Notes: generated by a model not told the origin, from the sequence alone. A stretch of DNA of 64,000 nucleotides from JAAYCI01 sp031549285 (GCA_031549285.1 JAVBPZ010000006.1:1-64000), one strand, 5' to 3'. Shown: positions 8,979 to 17,882, counted from the stretch's first letter. A program made the numbers and translations.

Positions 8979-9186
8979 GGTAACACACACGGCAACCGCG
9001 GTTGCCGGAAAACGGGCAGTGCGCGCGGGCTGCTTTGCATACGGAAGGCGGGTCCTGTGCAATGGGCCGCTGTGAACCATGTCAGGCGGGGAACCGAGCA
9101 GCATTAAGCGGATGCGCCTGTGTGCCGCAGACAACCTGCCTTTCGTATGCAGCGCAGCGCGGTGGCCTGTCCGTTTGTCCTTTTGT
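8979..9186 (+). ncRNA. ffs: Signal recognition particle RNA (4.5S/scRNA)
   Basis: The apical SRP motif (GTCAGG, then GGGGAACCGAGCAGC and TTAAG) is at about 9080-9110. Flanking arms pair over a long distance: TGCATACGGAAGGCGGGT with ACCTGCCTTTCGTATGCA, and AAACGGGCAG with CTGTCCGTTT. A run TCCTTTT follows the closing stem and should terminate transcription. Placement directly upstream of dnaX is the classic Firmicutes order. The 5' end is estimated from the promoter. Confidence 0.88.
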
Positions 9187-9305
9187 ATATGCTCTAGCCA
9201 ATATGTGCCCTCACCGCCGACAAGGTGAATTGCTTGTTGGCGGTGAAGAAAGCATTTAGCCGGGCATAACACGCCTGAAACTGAAGACCCAAGGAGGTGA
9301 GCTTC

Positions 9306-11207
9306 TTGTACAAAGCACTATACCGTAAATACCGTCCGCGGCGTTTCAGCGACGTGGTGGGGCAGGAGGCCATCACCACCGCCCTGCAAAACCAAATACT
9401 GGCGGACAAAATAGGCCATGCGTACCTGTTCACCGGCACCCGCGGCACAGGCAAAACCACCTGCGCGAAAATTTTTGCCACAGCGGTAAACTGTGAAAAT
9501 CCCACCGGGGCCGATCCCTGCGGCGAATGCGCCTGCTGCGTTGGCATTGAAAACGGCAGCATCCTGGATGTTACCGAGATTGATGCCGCCTCCAACAACA
9601 GTGTGGACGACGTGCGCGATTTGCGCGACGAAACGGCGTACCGCCCCAGCCGCTGCCGGTTCAAGGTATATATCATTGACGAGGTGCATATGCTTTCCAC
9701 CTCGGCGTTTAATGCCCTGCTGAAAATTTTGGAAGAACCACCCAGCCATGTCATTTTTATTCTGGCCACCACCGAAATACACAAGGTGCCGGCCACCATA
9801 TTGTCCCGCTGCCAGCGGTTCGATTTCGTGCGTATCCCGGCGGAAGAAATTGCCGAGCGGCTGCTGCAGGTGGCCGGGGAAGAGGATATCCGCCTCACGC
9901 CGGGCGCGGCGTCGCTTATCGCGCGGCTGGCGGACGGCGCTTTGCGGGACGCACTGTCGTTGCTGGACACCTGCGCCGGCATGGGCGAGGAGGTAAACGA
10001 GGACCTGGTGCGCCGCATGGCCGGAATCACCGACAAAAGCTACCTGTTTTCCCTCAGCCGTGCGGTGACAGCGGGGGACACAAAACAGCTGATCGAGCTG
10101 GTGGCCGCCTTGCGTGGCCGCTCGGTAGAGGTAAAGCGCCTGTGCGAGGAACTGGTGCTCCATTACCGCAATTTCATTTTGGCGCTGGCCCAGCCGGACG
10201 GGGCCCTGCTGGAGCCCATTTCCGTCGAGGAAAAACAGCAATACCTGCAGGACGCGCCACAGGTGGGCGCGGCGTTCGCCATAGCGGCAGTGCGCCGCCT
10301 GACCGCCGCGCTGGACAGAATGTCCCGCTCACCCGATGCCCGCATTGAGCTGGAACTGGCCCTGTTTGACCTGTGTGAAACCCCGGCGGATCGCACTGCC
10401 GGCGCAACATCAGCAGCGGGGCAGCCACCCATGGCGGCACAGGCGAAACCGGCCACATTGCCGCCTGCACCAGCGAAACCCCAGCTGCAGCCGGTCAGCG
10501 TGGCGCCGCGCAGCAGTGCCACAAATTCTTCCACCGGCTCCCCGGCCAAAGATACGTCACAATCTGCCCCACAGGCTGCCCCGGCGGCACAGGTGCCAGT
10601 GGCAGAAGATGCTTCTTCCTTACCGCTGCAACCGGCTGACACCACCGACGTTCCATCCCGCGATAACAACACCCGCGAAACAGTTGAAACCAAAGGGATA
10701 GTCGAAGCAGCCGTGGAAGACACACCCGCACAAACGCCGCCGGCACAAACGGAACAGGTACAGGCGATGCCCGCACCGGCGTCTGCTGCGGCAGACGCCG
10801 ATGCAACTGCCGAGCGTCCACCGGAGCCCCCTGTGCCACAGGCGGAACCATTGGCCGACGATAGTGCCACCGCCGATACCCCGGTCGCATTCGCCGCCTG
10901 GCCGGATGTGGTCGCCCGCATGGCTGGTGTGGACCGCATGCTGCATTCCTACATGAAGGACGCGGCCGCCTATACCGACGGGCGCCGGATACTGATAGAC
11001 GGCGGCGATATGTTCCTGTCTTTCATGCGGAAATATGACGCGGCCAACGAAAAAATAAAAGCGGTCATCTTCGAAGTGACCGGCACGCGGTATGGCATCG
11101 GGCCGTATATTGGCCCCGCGCAGGATACCCAGGCGAAACCGGTCACCGCACAGGATACCCTGCGCGCCTGGCAGGAAAAAGGCGTGCCGGTGGAGTACGA
11201 CAAATAA
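9306..11207 (+). CDS. dnaX: DNA polymerase III subunit gamma/tau
   Basis: 633 residues. It is the clamp-loader ATPase subunit. The TTG at 9306 is preferred because AAGGAGG ends 8 bases before it; a GTG at 9297 overlaps that site. The protein then begins MYKALYRKYRPRRF as in the family. Visible features: Walker A GTRGTGKTT, a cysteine zinc module (CGECACC), Walker B YIIDEVHML, sensor 1 ILATTE, and SRCQRFDF. Residues about 360-540 are a Pro/Ala/Thr-rich linker, longer than in many relatives, followed by a conserved C-terminal domain. It is grouped with ybaB and recR, as is typical. Confidence 0.96.
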   Translation: MYKALYRKYRPRRFSDVVGQEAITTALQNQILADKIGHAYLFTGTRGTGKTTCAKIFATAVNCENPTGADPCGECACCVGIENGSILDVTEIDAASNNSVDDVRDLRDETAYRPSRCRFKVYIIDEVHMLSTSAFNALLKILEEPPSHVIFILATTEIHKVPATILSRCQRFDFVRIPAEEIAERLLQVAGEEDIRLTPGAASLIARLADGALRDALSLLDTCAGMGEEVNEDLVRRMAGITDKSYLFSLSRAVTAGDTKQLIELVAALRGRSVEVKRLCEELVLHYRNFILALAQPDGALLEPISVEEKQQYLQDAPQVGAAFAIAAVRRLTAALDRMSRSPDARIELELALFDLCETPADRTAGATSAAGQPPMAAQAKPATLPPAPAKPQLQPVSVAPRSSATNSSTGSPAKDTSQSAPQAAPAAQVPVAEDASSLPLQPADTTDVPSRDNNTRETVETKGIVEAAVEDTPAQTPPAQTEQVQAMPAPASAAADADATAERPPEPPVPQAEPLADDSATADTPVAFAAWPDVVARMAGVDRMLHSYMKDAAAYTDGRRILIDGGDMFLSFMRKYDAANEKIKAVIFEVTGTRYGIGPYIGPAQDTQAKPVTAQDTLRAWQEKGVPVEYDK

Positions 11208-11288
11208 CCCGGATACAATACACAGTCCGGCTGCCATATTTGGCGCGGAACGGCGCGCCAGGGGATATTACATAGAGGAGGCATACCC

Positions 11289-11636
11289 ATGAAAGCACGG
11301 CTACCAGACGGCTATGGCAAGCAAAATGTGAACCAACTGATGAAACAGGCTCAGGAGATGCAGGACAAAATGCAGCAAAAACAGGCCGAGTTGGAGGAGA
11401 CGGAATACACCGTCACCGCCGGTGGCGGCATGATAGAGGTGGTTATGCGGGGCGACTACCAGGTGCAGTCGGTGCGCATCAAACCGGACGTGGTCAGCCC
11501 GGATGACGTGGATATGCTGGAAGATATGGTGGGCGCGGCCTTCAACGAGGCGGTGCGCGTGGTAAAGGAAGCCGCCGACAGTGAAATGGCGGACATTTCC
11601 GGCGGGTTCAATCTTCCGGGTATGCCAGGCTTCTAA
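11289..11636 (+). CDS. YbaB/EbfC-family nucleoid-associated protein
   Basis: 115 residues. Small dimeric DNA-binding protein, predicted helical with the QLMKQAQEMQDKMQQKQAEL coil, the ITV-type core seen as EYTVTAGGGMIEVVM, and a C-terminal GGFNLPGMPGF tail typical of the family. The ATG is preceded by GAGGAGG. It lies between dnaX and recR, the conserved dnaX-ybaB-recR order. Confidence 0.93.
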   Translation: MKARLPDGYGKQNVNQLMKQAQEMQDKMQQKQAELEETEYTVTAGGGMIEVVMRGDYQVQSVRIKPDVVSPDDVDMLEDMVGAAFNEAVRVVKEAADSEMADISGGFNLPGMPGF

Positions 11637-11694
11637 GTAAGGTTCCAACACTGGTGGCAAAGCCACCAATACAACATCTAAAAGGCGTGAGAAT

Positions 11695-12294
11695 ATGGGC
11701 GTAAATGCGGCGCCGCTGGAAAATCTAATAGAACAATTTGCGAAACTGTCTGGCATTGGGCGGAAAGGTGCCGCGCGGCTGGCGTACCAGGTGTTGGCCA
11801 TGCCACCGGAGCAGGCGGCCGCGTTTGCCGCCGCCATCACCGATGCACATGAAAAAATCCACCTGTGCCAGGTATGCCAAAACTTTACCGAAGAGGACAT
11901 CTGCGCCATCTGCGCCGATGCCACCCGGGACAAAACCACCATCTGCGTGGTGGAAAACCCGCGCGATGTGGTCGCGTTCGAGCACACCCGCGAGTACAAG
12001 GGCCTGTACCATGTGCTGCATGGGCTCATTTCGCCCACCGAGGGTATTGGCGCCGAACAGCTGCATATCACCGAGCTACTGGCCCGTCTGCAGGATGGCA
12101 CCGTGCAGGAGGTCATTATGGCCACCAACCCCACAGTAGAGGGGGAGGCCACCGCCATGTACCTGGCCCGGCTGATAAAACCACTGGGGGTGAAAACCAC
12201 CCGCCTGGCGTACGGCCTGCCGGTCGGCAGCAACCTGGAGTATGTGGACGATGTCACACTGTATCGTGCCCTTTCCGGCCGGGGTGAGCTGTGA
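11695..12294 (+). CDS. recR: Recombination mediator protein RecR
   Basis: 199 residues, standard length. It works with RecO/RecF to load RecA at gaps. Features in order: helix-hairpin-helix region (KLSGIGRKGAARLAY), four-cysteine zinc finger (CQVCQNF...CAIC), and Toprim domain beginning ICVVENPRDVVAFE with TNPTVEGEATAMYLA. A small hairpin (TGGTGGC/GCCACCA at 11652-11668) lies between ybaB and recR. Confidence 0.96.
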   Translation: MGVNAAPLENLIEQFAKLSGIGRKGAARLAYQVLAMPPEQAAAFAAAITDAHEKIHLCQVCQNFTEEDICAICADATRDKTTICVVENPRDVVAFEHTREYKGLYHVLHGLISPTEGIGAEQLHITELLARLQDGTVQEVIMATNPTVEGEATAMYLARLIKPLGVKTTRLAYGLPVGSNLEYVDDVTLYRALSGRGEL

Positions 12295-12399
12295 ATCACA
12301 GAGTATGTAGCTGTTTCATGAGTCTGTTTTACCCTTGTCTTTAAGCCCATAACCAATTACTAACGACCAATAACCAACAACAAAAAGGGGGTGGCCCTG

Positions 12400-12861
12400 T
12401 TGGCCGCAATCAAACCTGTGGCGGCCAACCGGAAAGCCCGCCACGAATACTTTGTCCTGGAAAGCCTGGAGGCCGGCATAGAGCTGGTCGGCACCGAGGT
12501 AAAAAGCGTACGCATGGGTAACCTGAACCTGAAGGATGCCTGGGCAGATGTGCGCGATGGGGAAATATATATTCTGGGCATGCACATTTCTCCGTATGAA
12601 AAGGGCAACATCTTCAACCGGGATCCGGTGCGCCCGCGCAAGTTGCTGCTGCACAAGCGCGAAATTCGCAAGCTGCACCAGGAACTGAAAACCAAAGGCC
12701 TCACGCTCATTCCGTTGTCAGTGTATTTGAAAGATTCCCACGTAAAGGTGGAGCTGGGTCTGTGTAAAGGTAAAAAGCTTTATGATAAGCGCGCCACCAC
12801 GGCAGAACGGGACGCACAGCGCAGTATAGACCGCGCCATGAAAGACCAGCGGCACGGGTAA
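12400..12861 (+). CDS. smpB: tmRNA-binding protein SmpB
   Basis: 153 residues. It escorts tmRNA to stalled ribosomes. The TTG at 12400 is preferred since GGGGG ends 8 bases before it; a GTG at 12391 overlaps that site. OB-fold core motifs are present: NRKARHEYFVLESLEAGIEL, GTEVKSVR, MHISPYEKGNIFN, and the basic tail with KGKKLYDKRATTAERDAQR. The RNA partner ssrA follows 115 bases downstream, so both components of trans-translation sit together. Confidence 0.96.
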   Translation: MAAIKPVAANRKARHEYFVLESLEAGIELVGTEVKSVRMGNLNLKDAWADVRDGEIYILGMHISPYEKGNIFNRDPVRPRKLLLHKREIRKLHQELKTKGLTLIPLSVYLKDSHVKVELGLCKGKKLYDKRATTAERDAQRSIDRAMKDQRHG

Positions 12862-12919
12862 AGCGTAGGTACCATGCCTGGCCAAACCGGCCACGCGTGC
12901 CGGTTGTTGACTGATATGG

Positions 12920-12925
12920 TATAAT
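12920..12925 (+). promoter_or_regulatory. Extended -10 element of ssrA
   Basis: TGG-TATAAT at 12917-12925 is an extended -10 about 50 bases before mature tmRNA. No convincing -35 is seen at 17 bases. Confidence 0.5.
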
Positions 12926-12976
12926 GAAAATGTGGGATAAAGGCGCCAATATATGCCGCCTCGAATCCATATATAT

Positions 12977-13344
12977 GGGGATGTAAAGGTTTCGACAGGG
13001 AGGAGAAAGCCGGAGCAGCGGGTAGTGGTGTGGCCCCACTTTAACTGCCACAAAACAATAATTAACAACACAGTTAATTTCCGCAGCAACGCTCGCGTTG
13101 CTGTTGCCGCCTAATTTAGGTCGGCCGTCCGGCCCGCTCTACCGTGGGGCGGGACCCGGGCGTCATTGAAACGGTAAACGTGAACGGCCCAAAGCTTTGC
13201 GGACCGTCATGAACTTATGAAGCTACCGACGCGGCGGCCTGATCATCGGCCTGCCGCCGGGGGAATCTCATAGATGATCTGCACCCGGAGATACTCCTGC
13301 GGACTTCTTTTTGGACACGGGTTCGATTCCCGTCATCTCCACCA
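12977..13344 (+). ncRNA. ssrA: Transfer-messenger RNA
   Basis: 368 nt. The 5' end GGGGATGTAAAGGTTTCGAC and the 3' end with GGTTCGATTCCCG, CATCTCC and encoded ACCA form the tRNA-like half. The internal frame encodes a tag whose readable end is NNTVNFRSNARVAVAA before TAA; the resume codon cannot be fixed by eye. The tag ends AVAA rather than the more common ALAA. Several GC-rich pseudoknot arms follow the tag. Confidence 0.95.
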
Positions 13345-13345
13345 C

Positions 13346-13394
13346 AATTATAGGGCGCTGTTTCGTTAAAAACAGCGCCCTATAATTATTTTAA
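13346..13394 (+). terminator. Terminator of ssrA
   Basis: A long perfect stem AATTATAGGGCGCTGTTT with its reverse complement, closed by a 6-base loop and followed by ATTTTA. Confidence 0.85.
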
Positions 13395-13435
13395 AACCCA
13401 CGGTGAAACCCACTTTTGTTTATGACTCTTATTTC

Positions 13436-14038
13436 TTACTCCGGCGCACGGATACTTTCAATTATATCCGTCACCGGCGAAGCATTAAAATACACGGTAG
13501 CATCATCTGTTTCTACGTTTAAGTTGACCTCCAACTCAATAATCCCAACATAAGCGTCCCCTGCAGCCAGGCTATCGAAAACAATGGCGACTTTGTAAAT
13601 CAACCCATCGGATGTTTTCCGCTGGTACAAGAGCCCGCTGAAGTTCCCGTTACTGTATTCTTGGGCACTTTCCAGTGGCACATCCACCCCCTGCAGATAT
13701 TCTTCCGGCGTCTGTCCGGCTTTTTTACTGTAGGTCAAAAGCAATATCCAGTTTCTATCCGCATCCACTATCGTTATCCGGTCTTCTATTAGAGAGACCT
13801 TTTGCCCCACGATAGAAGGAATATCCACCGCATACTGGTCGCCAACCATGGCCTGCACAACTTCTGCTTCGCTTGCACTAAGACCTGCGACCACGGCCGA
13901 GTCCGAAAGTGTGCCGGAGGCGAAGGAAGTATCGGACATTGCCACAGTGGTGTCTGGCTCGCCGCTACCACAGGCAGGTAAAAGCAGTGTGGATACAAGC
14001 ATAAGCGCAACCATCCCGCGCACAGAATTCCACTTCAT
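13436..14038 (-). CDS. Predicted lipoprotein of unknown function
   Basis: 200 residues. The N-terminus (MKWNSVRGMVALMLV..., lipobox LLPACG) is a lipoprotein signal, so the mature protein should be anchored outside the membrane after about residue 22. The rest is a mixed alpha/beta domain without a motif I recognise; it ends with a VTDIIESIRAPE helix. The ribosome binding site is weak (AGGT). No operon partners: the ssrA terminator lies downstream and about 430 bases without a gene lie upstream. Confidence 0.7.
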   Translation of the reverse strand: MKWNSVRGMVALMLVSTLLLPACGSGEPDTTVAMSDTSFASGTLSDSAVVAGLSASEAEVVQAMVGDQYAVDIPSIVGQKVSLIEDRITIVDADRNWILLLTYSKKAGQTPEEYLQGVDVPLESAQEYSNGNFSGLLYQRKTSDGLIYKVAIVFDSLAAGDAYVGIIELEVNLNVETDDATVYFNASPVTDIIESIRAPE

Positions 14039-14371
14039 AGGGACCTACTTTGTTAACACATAATAACGAAACGGTTCTCTTACGATATCCTTCACGCAGC
14101 GGGTCGTCCAAGCGTCCATCAGGACCGGACTTTCTTTAATTTTAGCATTATGAAGGTAAAAAGACAAACCCAGCCATGAGTATTTGAAAAGTCCTGTTAT
14201 AGGCCGTATGGTATTGTTTTCTCGCACTCAAGCACAAATCAAATCGGACATCTAAAGACAGTAGCACCGGTCGATAACAGTATACGGAAACAACGTATAT
14301 TCTATTTCAGTGCAAACCCACCCAAAAAGCAGATACAGTTCGTATTTAGGGTATCTAAATCCACCAAACAA
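14039..14371. other. Gene-free stretch
   Basis: Relatively AT-rich. I see no credible reading frame, RNA gene or consensus promoter, only short open frames without ribosome binding sites. Confidence 0.5.
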
Positions 14372-14417
14372 AACACCGCTACACGCAAAAAACTTTGCGT
14401 GTAGCGGTGTTTTTAGC
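14372..14417. terminator. Bidirectional terminator
   Basis: A stem of about 17 bp (AACACCGCTACACGCAAA and its complement) with T-rich runs on both sides. It ends the DUF1254 gene on the minus strand. Confidence 0.8.
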
Positions 14418-14477
14418 ATTTCATAAAGGAGCTGCGTTAAAGCGTCGGAAGCATTCGTACGTGGATAACGGGTATAG

Positions 14478-15428
14478 CTATTTCGCCAGCTCTGGTTCAG
14501 GAAAGTTCCATGCACCGCTCAGCACGGCAGGCTGAGGACGGTAAAGCCTTACGGTATAGTTCCAGCCTTGTGGGATAGGCAGGTAGTTTTCGGCAGCTGC
14601 ATCACCGCCAAAATGTATTGTTACGGTGCCATCACCAGCTTTTTTTGCTGTCAGATTATTCAAAGAATACAGGCCCTGGTCGTTCTTTTCAAAAAAACCG
14701 GAAGCATTGTAAACGGAAATCGACCAAAAACCATCCACCGGAACATTGGCGGGAATCGTCAACACATAAGCGGTCTTGCCGTCGTTGTTGTCCACCAACC
14801 GAGTGTAATAAACGGCGTCATTGTCCGGGTTGCCGCCCCAACCGCCTGCCGTACCAAGCAAGTGATGAATGGGTTCGACCTCGTCTTTTTTTCCAAAACA
14901 GCCGCGAAGGTTTGGTAATGTGTTGAACAGGCCCAGCAGTAGTTTACGGGTCTCATCCCGGGATTCCTTGTCCCAATCGCCAAATGTGAAAGTACCTGTA
15001 CCGGGCTGCGAAACAGCCAGTTGGTCCTGTAAAGCGTTCACTTTGGCAATGTCGGCGAGGTCGTGCGCATCTACCTCAATGCGCACCAGTGCCGCCATAT
15101 AGCGCGTGCCAACTTGTTCCTTGGTAAAAGTATAGTTCCCGGCATCATAGGCGACGTGTACCACATAATGGTCCTGGTCGATGGCCTGCAAAGCAATGTA
15201 CCGGCCATTGCCATCCGGCAATGTAAATGTAGCTGGCCCAGCGTCCAAATCTAGTACAATCGAGGAATACAGCGTGTCGCGATTCATTCGCACAACGGTT
15301 TGATGATCAATGTCGGGTGGGCGGCGGCGGTGGAAGAATTGTCCACCAGCTCCGTCAGCTACGAACGTGGTAAAATACATATCGGTTTCGGCCCGGACGA
15401 AGTTATCTGCGTTTACTTTTTCAGCCAT
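14478..15428 (-). CDS. DUF1254/DUF1214 domain protein
   Basis: 316 residues. N-terminal part (residues about 40-130) resembles DUF1254, with VRMNRDTLYSSIVLDLDAGP followed by a LPDGNGRYIALQ strand. The C-terminal part (about 210-316) resembles DUF1214, with PVDGFWSISVYNASGFF and the ending YTVRLYRPQPAVLSGAWNFP. Members are often exported or lipoproteins, but no signal peptide is seen here, so it is probably cytoplasmic. Function of the family is unknown. The pair is more usual in Bacteroidetes and Proteobacteria, so transfer into this genome is possible. The ATG is preceded by a GGAAG-type site. Confidence 0.85.
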   Translation of the reverse strand: MAEKVNADNFVRAETDMYFTTFVADGAGGQFFHRRRPPDIDHQTVVRMNRDTLYSSIVLDLDAGPATFTLPDGNGRYIALQAIDQDHYVVHVAYDAGNYTFTKEQVGTRYMAALVRIEVDAHDLADIAKVNALQDQLAVSQPGTGTFTFGDWDKESRDETRKLLLGLFNTLPNLRGCFGKKDEVEPIHHLLGTAGGWGGNPDNDAVYYTRLVDNNDGKTAYVLTIPANVPVDGFWSISVYNASGFFEKNDQGLYSLNNLTAKKAGDGTVTIHFGGDAAAENYLPIPQGWNYTVRLYRPQPAVLSGAWNFPEPELAK

Positions 15429-15486
15429 AAAAATCTTCCTTTCGTATTTGTGTTGTGCTGCGAAATATCACAGCATTATTAAAAAC

Positions 15487-15674
15487 TTATTGCTCGACGA
15501 AGCGAGCGCCACGCGAACGCTTGCATTCTCATGGCCGAGTGAGGAGGGCGACAACGGGTATAATACCCCGCGGTCTTCGCCCAAGAGATTAAAAGGATGG
15601 CGGCCTACGAGCTGCCGCGGGAAACGCGTGAAGCGGGGCCGGGGCTCTGCCCCGGGGTTAATATCCGTTATTAC
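15487..15674. repeat. Multi-stem interspersed repeat, copy A
   Basis: About 188 bases closely similar to the copy at 16826-16978, sharing the CGACGAAGCGAGCGCCA block, a CATTCTCAT-GCCGAGTGAGG block, GGCGACAACGGGTATAAT, CCGCGGTCT and CCGGGGCTCTGCCCCGG. Copy A has about 35 extra bases inside (from about CGCCCAAGAG to TACGAGC). It contains several self-complementary stems. It lies between the DUF1254 and GIY-YIG genes. Confidence 0.8.
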
Positions 15675-15795
15675 TTTAGTATACGCTGTGAGTTTGAAGA
15701 AAAAACGCATGCTGTGTCGAGAGGAGCGTGCATACATTCCTTATTAATACCTCATGGGGAGTGTAGTGTTAGAAAAATGTGAAAAGGGGACCACC

Positions 15796-16158
15796 TTAAA
15801 AGCTTGGCCGGTTATACCCCTTTTCTCCATATGGCTGCAGCTTTTCCAGCCAGGGCCGCTGCATTTGCCGCAGCAGGCGGCCTATTTCCTCTCGGCTTTC
15901 GCCCTGTTGCGCTGTTTGTTCCAGCACCTCATACCGGAAAGCATCGTGGCCGTATTCTTTCCAGTCGCGCACCAGCGCGCCGCTGGAATAGGTACCGCTG
16001 TTCAGCGCATTCTGAATAAACTGCCACTTGTCACGCAAATCCGGGTAAGACACCACATAGATCTTGCCGTTAGCGGTGTTGGTTATTTTCACCACACCCA
16101 TGTAAATTTCTATCTGCTGTGCCTGCTGCTTCAGTTCTTTTTTGCGCTGTTTGTCCAT
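15796..16158 (-). CDS. GIY-YIG nuclease-like small protein
   Basis: 120 residues. After a basic helical N-terminus (MDKQRKKELKQQAQQIEIYM), GVVKITNTANGKIYVV matches the start of a GIY-YIG fold with the motif relaxed (GVV and IYV), followed by a KWQFIQ helix, a DWKEYGHDAFRYEVLE block and LEKLQPYGEKGYN at the end. Short stand-alone proteins of this type are common in Firmicutes with no assigned role. Catalytic competence cannot be judged, since the canonical tyrosines are partly replaced. Confidence 0.7.
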   Translation of the reverse strand: MDKQRKKELKQQAQQIEIYMGVVKITNTANGKIYVVSYPDLRDKWQFIQNALNSGTYSSGALVRDWKEYGHDAFRYEVLEQTAQQGESREEIGRLLRQMQRPWLEKLQPYGEKGYNRPSF

Positions 16159-16209
16159 TGGATCGGCCGCCTTGTTTTTTATTTTACGTTAGAGCCAGGT
16201 TAATGGAAG

Positions 16210-16803
16210 CTAATCATTCATACCTTTTCCGGCCAGTATTTGGGGTAGATATTTTTCCACATGGGCCGCCCGGGTGGCGGCGTGTTTTGGGTGGGAAAAA
16301 TACAAAACATAGGCGCGCTGGCGTCCCGGGGTCAATCCCTCGAAAGCCGTGCGCAAAGCAGGGTTTTCCTGCAAACGGTCCTTCAGCTCCTTTGGCAGCG
16401 CCAGCTCGGTTTTTTCCTTAAAGTCTATTTCCAGCCCGGCCTCTTCCACCCGGATGGCATCCGTTATATACGCAATAATCTGTGTCGTGTCCCGGTCGAT
16501 TTCCGCCACGCTGGTGAACCGCAGCTGCCGTGCCGCCTGGGAGTTTTCGCCCGGGGCCACCAGCATGTCCGCCGTGTCCTGCAGCAGGGCCCCCTTTAAA
16601 AAAGAAAGTGCGCAATACCCCTTCAGCGCCAGTATCATTACCACATTGTCACCGCCGTGGGTGTAGCAAGGCTTGCCCCATTTAAAGTCCTCCTGCAGCG
16701 GGCAGGTCAGCAAAATGGCGCGCAGTTTTTCCATTTCCGGTTGCCAGTTTTTGGCCCGGTGCAGGTATTTATCCACGTTCGGGTTTCGTTTGGCCATTGC
16801 CAT
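16210..16803 (-). CDS. YdeI/DUF1801-type protein
   Basis: 197 residues from the ATG preceded by GAGGTG (MAMAKRNPNVDKYL). An open frame continues 75 codons upstream, but that part is the interspersed repeat and is not likely translated. The domain order is DUF1801-like (WQPEMEKLRAILLTCPLQED, then KWGKPCYTHGG and ALSFLKGALL) followed by a YdeI/OmpD-associated C-terminal region (ELALPKELKDRL, then FEGLTPGRQRAYVLYFSHPK). Family members are cytosolic proteins of unclear role. The stop lies about 50 bases from the GIY-YIG start. Confidence 0.8.
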   Translation of the reverse strand: MAMAKRNPNVDKYLHRAKNWQPEMEKLRAILLTCPLQEDFKWGKPCYTHGGDNVVMILALKGYCALSFLKGALLQDTADMLVAPGENSQAARQLRFTSVAEIDRDTTQIIAYITDAIRVEEAGLEIDFKEKTELALPKELKDRLQENPALRTAFEGLTPGRQRAYVLYFSHPKHAATRAAHVEKYLPQILAGKGMND

Positions 16804-16825
16804 GCAGAACACCTCGTTTATGCTT

Positions 16826-16978
16826 TTATTGCCCGACGAAGCGAGCGCCATGCGAATGCATGCATTCTCATAGCCGAGTGAGGAGGGCGACAACGGGTAT
16901 AATATCCCGCGGTCTCTGCCGCGGAAAACGCGCGAAGCGCGGTGCCGGGGCTCTGCCCCGGGGTTAATACCCGTTATT
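16826..16978. repeat. Multi-stem interspersed repeat, copy B
   Basis: About 153 bases. An outer arm AACGGGTAT pairs with ATACCCGTT and encloses three hairpins in a row: CCGCGG-TCTCTG-CCGCGG, CGCG-CGAAG-CGCG and CCGGGG-CTCTG-CCCCGG, giving a cloverleaf-like fold. It starts 22 bases upstream of the YdeI-like gene start. Confidence 0.8.
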
Positions 16979-17042
16979 GCAGGTCGGCTGCATAAAGCTG
17001 CCCGGGTGCACTTTTTTAAGGCATTCATGGTACAAAACAGAA

Positions 17043-17882
17043 TTAAACCACTGAACGCCCCAGGTTCAACACCGGAGTGGGGTCATGAATAACTACGGCC
17101 TGTTGGTTCAGCGCGGCATAGCTGTCCAGGAAAACCTGTTGTTCCACACCGGCCAGTTCATTGTTCAGCGGGTCGCGTAGATAAAAATACTCGTCGTCAT
17201 ACCCGCACAGCACCATGCAGTGCAGGTTGCTGTAGGGGACATACAGTTCATCGGTGGCGTTCAGGTACCAGTAGTTTATGCTGTCTTCCAGCGGCGCAAA
17301 TTCCTTGGTACACCAGACCACTACCGGGTGTCCGTCCGCCAGCTGCTGCATCAGCGCCTGGCTATCGGCGCCGGTAATGTTCTGGGCCTGCAGCGAGCTT
17401 TTACTGTCGGCCAGGTACTGGTTTGCCGCCGTCACAATCGGCTGGGCAAAGCAGTAATAGCCGGTAGTATCGGCGGGGTTGCCCACATAGCTGTCGTTTG
17501 GGTCCGGGCCATAAGGCAGCCCGTTTTGTAGCACCACATCCGCGCGCGGCAGATAGTTTTCCACAATATCTATTTTATCCGCCGGAAGGCCCAGGTATTG
17601 CAGCAGCATGGTCAGGCTGGTGGCTTCACAGCCGTTTGGCAGCTCCGGCAGCTGGAGGATGTCCTCCACCGGCAGCTGGACGCTGGGGGGCAGTTCTTCC
17701 TTCTGAGGTGTGGCGGCGTCTTCCATGGGGCCGGTGGGCAGGGCGTTGTCCTGGTCGGTGGTATACGCCCCGGTGAAAAAGGATTTTATCTCTTCCCAGT
17801 AGATGGCATCGCCCATGCCGCAGCCGGTAAACAAAAACAGGGACAACAAAAAAACCGCCACCGGCCGGCGTTTGATTTTCAT
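17043..17882 (-). CDS. C39-like peptidase domain lipoprotein
   Basis: 279 residues, start at the ATG with GGAGG 7 bases upstream. The signal has a hydrophobic stretch ending FTGCG, so the mature protein is probably a lipoprotein. Residues about 80-265 match the C39-like (Peptidase_C39_2) fold: the nucleophile region LPNGCEATSLTMLLQYLG with Cys in NGCEATS, HPVVVWCT, and the His block NLHCMVLCGYDDEYFYLRDP. Such proteins are extracellular cysteine peptidase-like proteins in Firmicutes, with unknown substrates. It has its own promoter. Confidence 0.85.
   Translation of the reverse strand: MKIKRRPVAVFLLSLFLFTGCGMGDAIYWEEIKSFFTGAYTTDQDNALPTGPMEDAATPQKEELPPSVQLPVEDILQLPELPNGCEATSLTMLLQYLGLPADKIDIVENYLPRADVVLQNGLPYGPDPNDSYVGNPADTTGYYCFAQPIVTAANQYLADSKSSLQAQNITGADSQALMQQLADGHPVVVWCTKEFAPLEDSINYWYLNATDELYVPYSNLHCMVLCGYDDEYFYLRDPLNNELAGVEQQVFLDSYAALNQQAVVIHDPTPVLNLGRSVV

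Noticed and set aside
16804..17028. 75-codon N-terminal extension of the YdeI-like protein
   Set aside because: It is the translation of the interspersed repeat; the same peptide-like frame appears in the other copy with no gene attached, and the internal ATG has a proper ribosome binding site.
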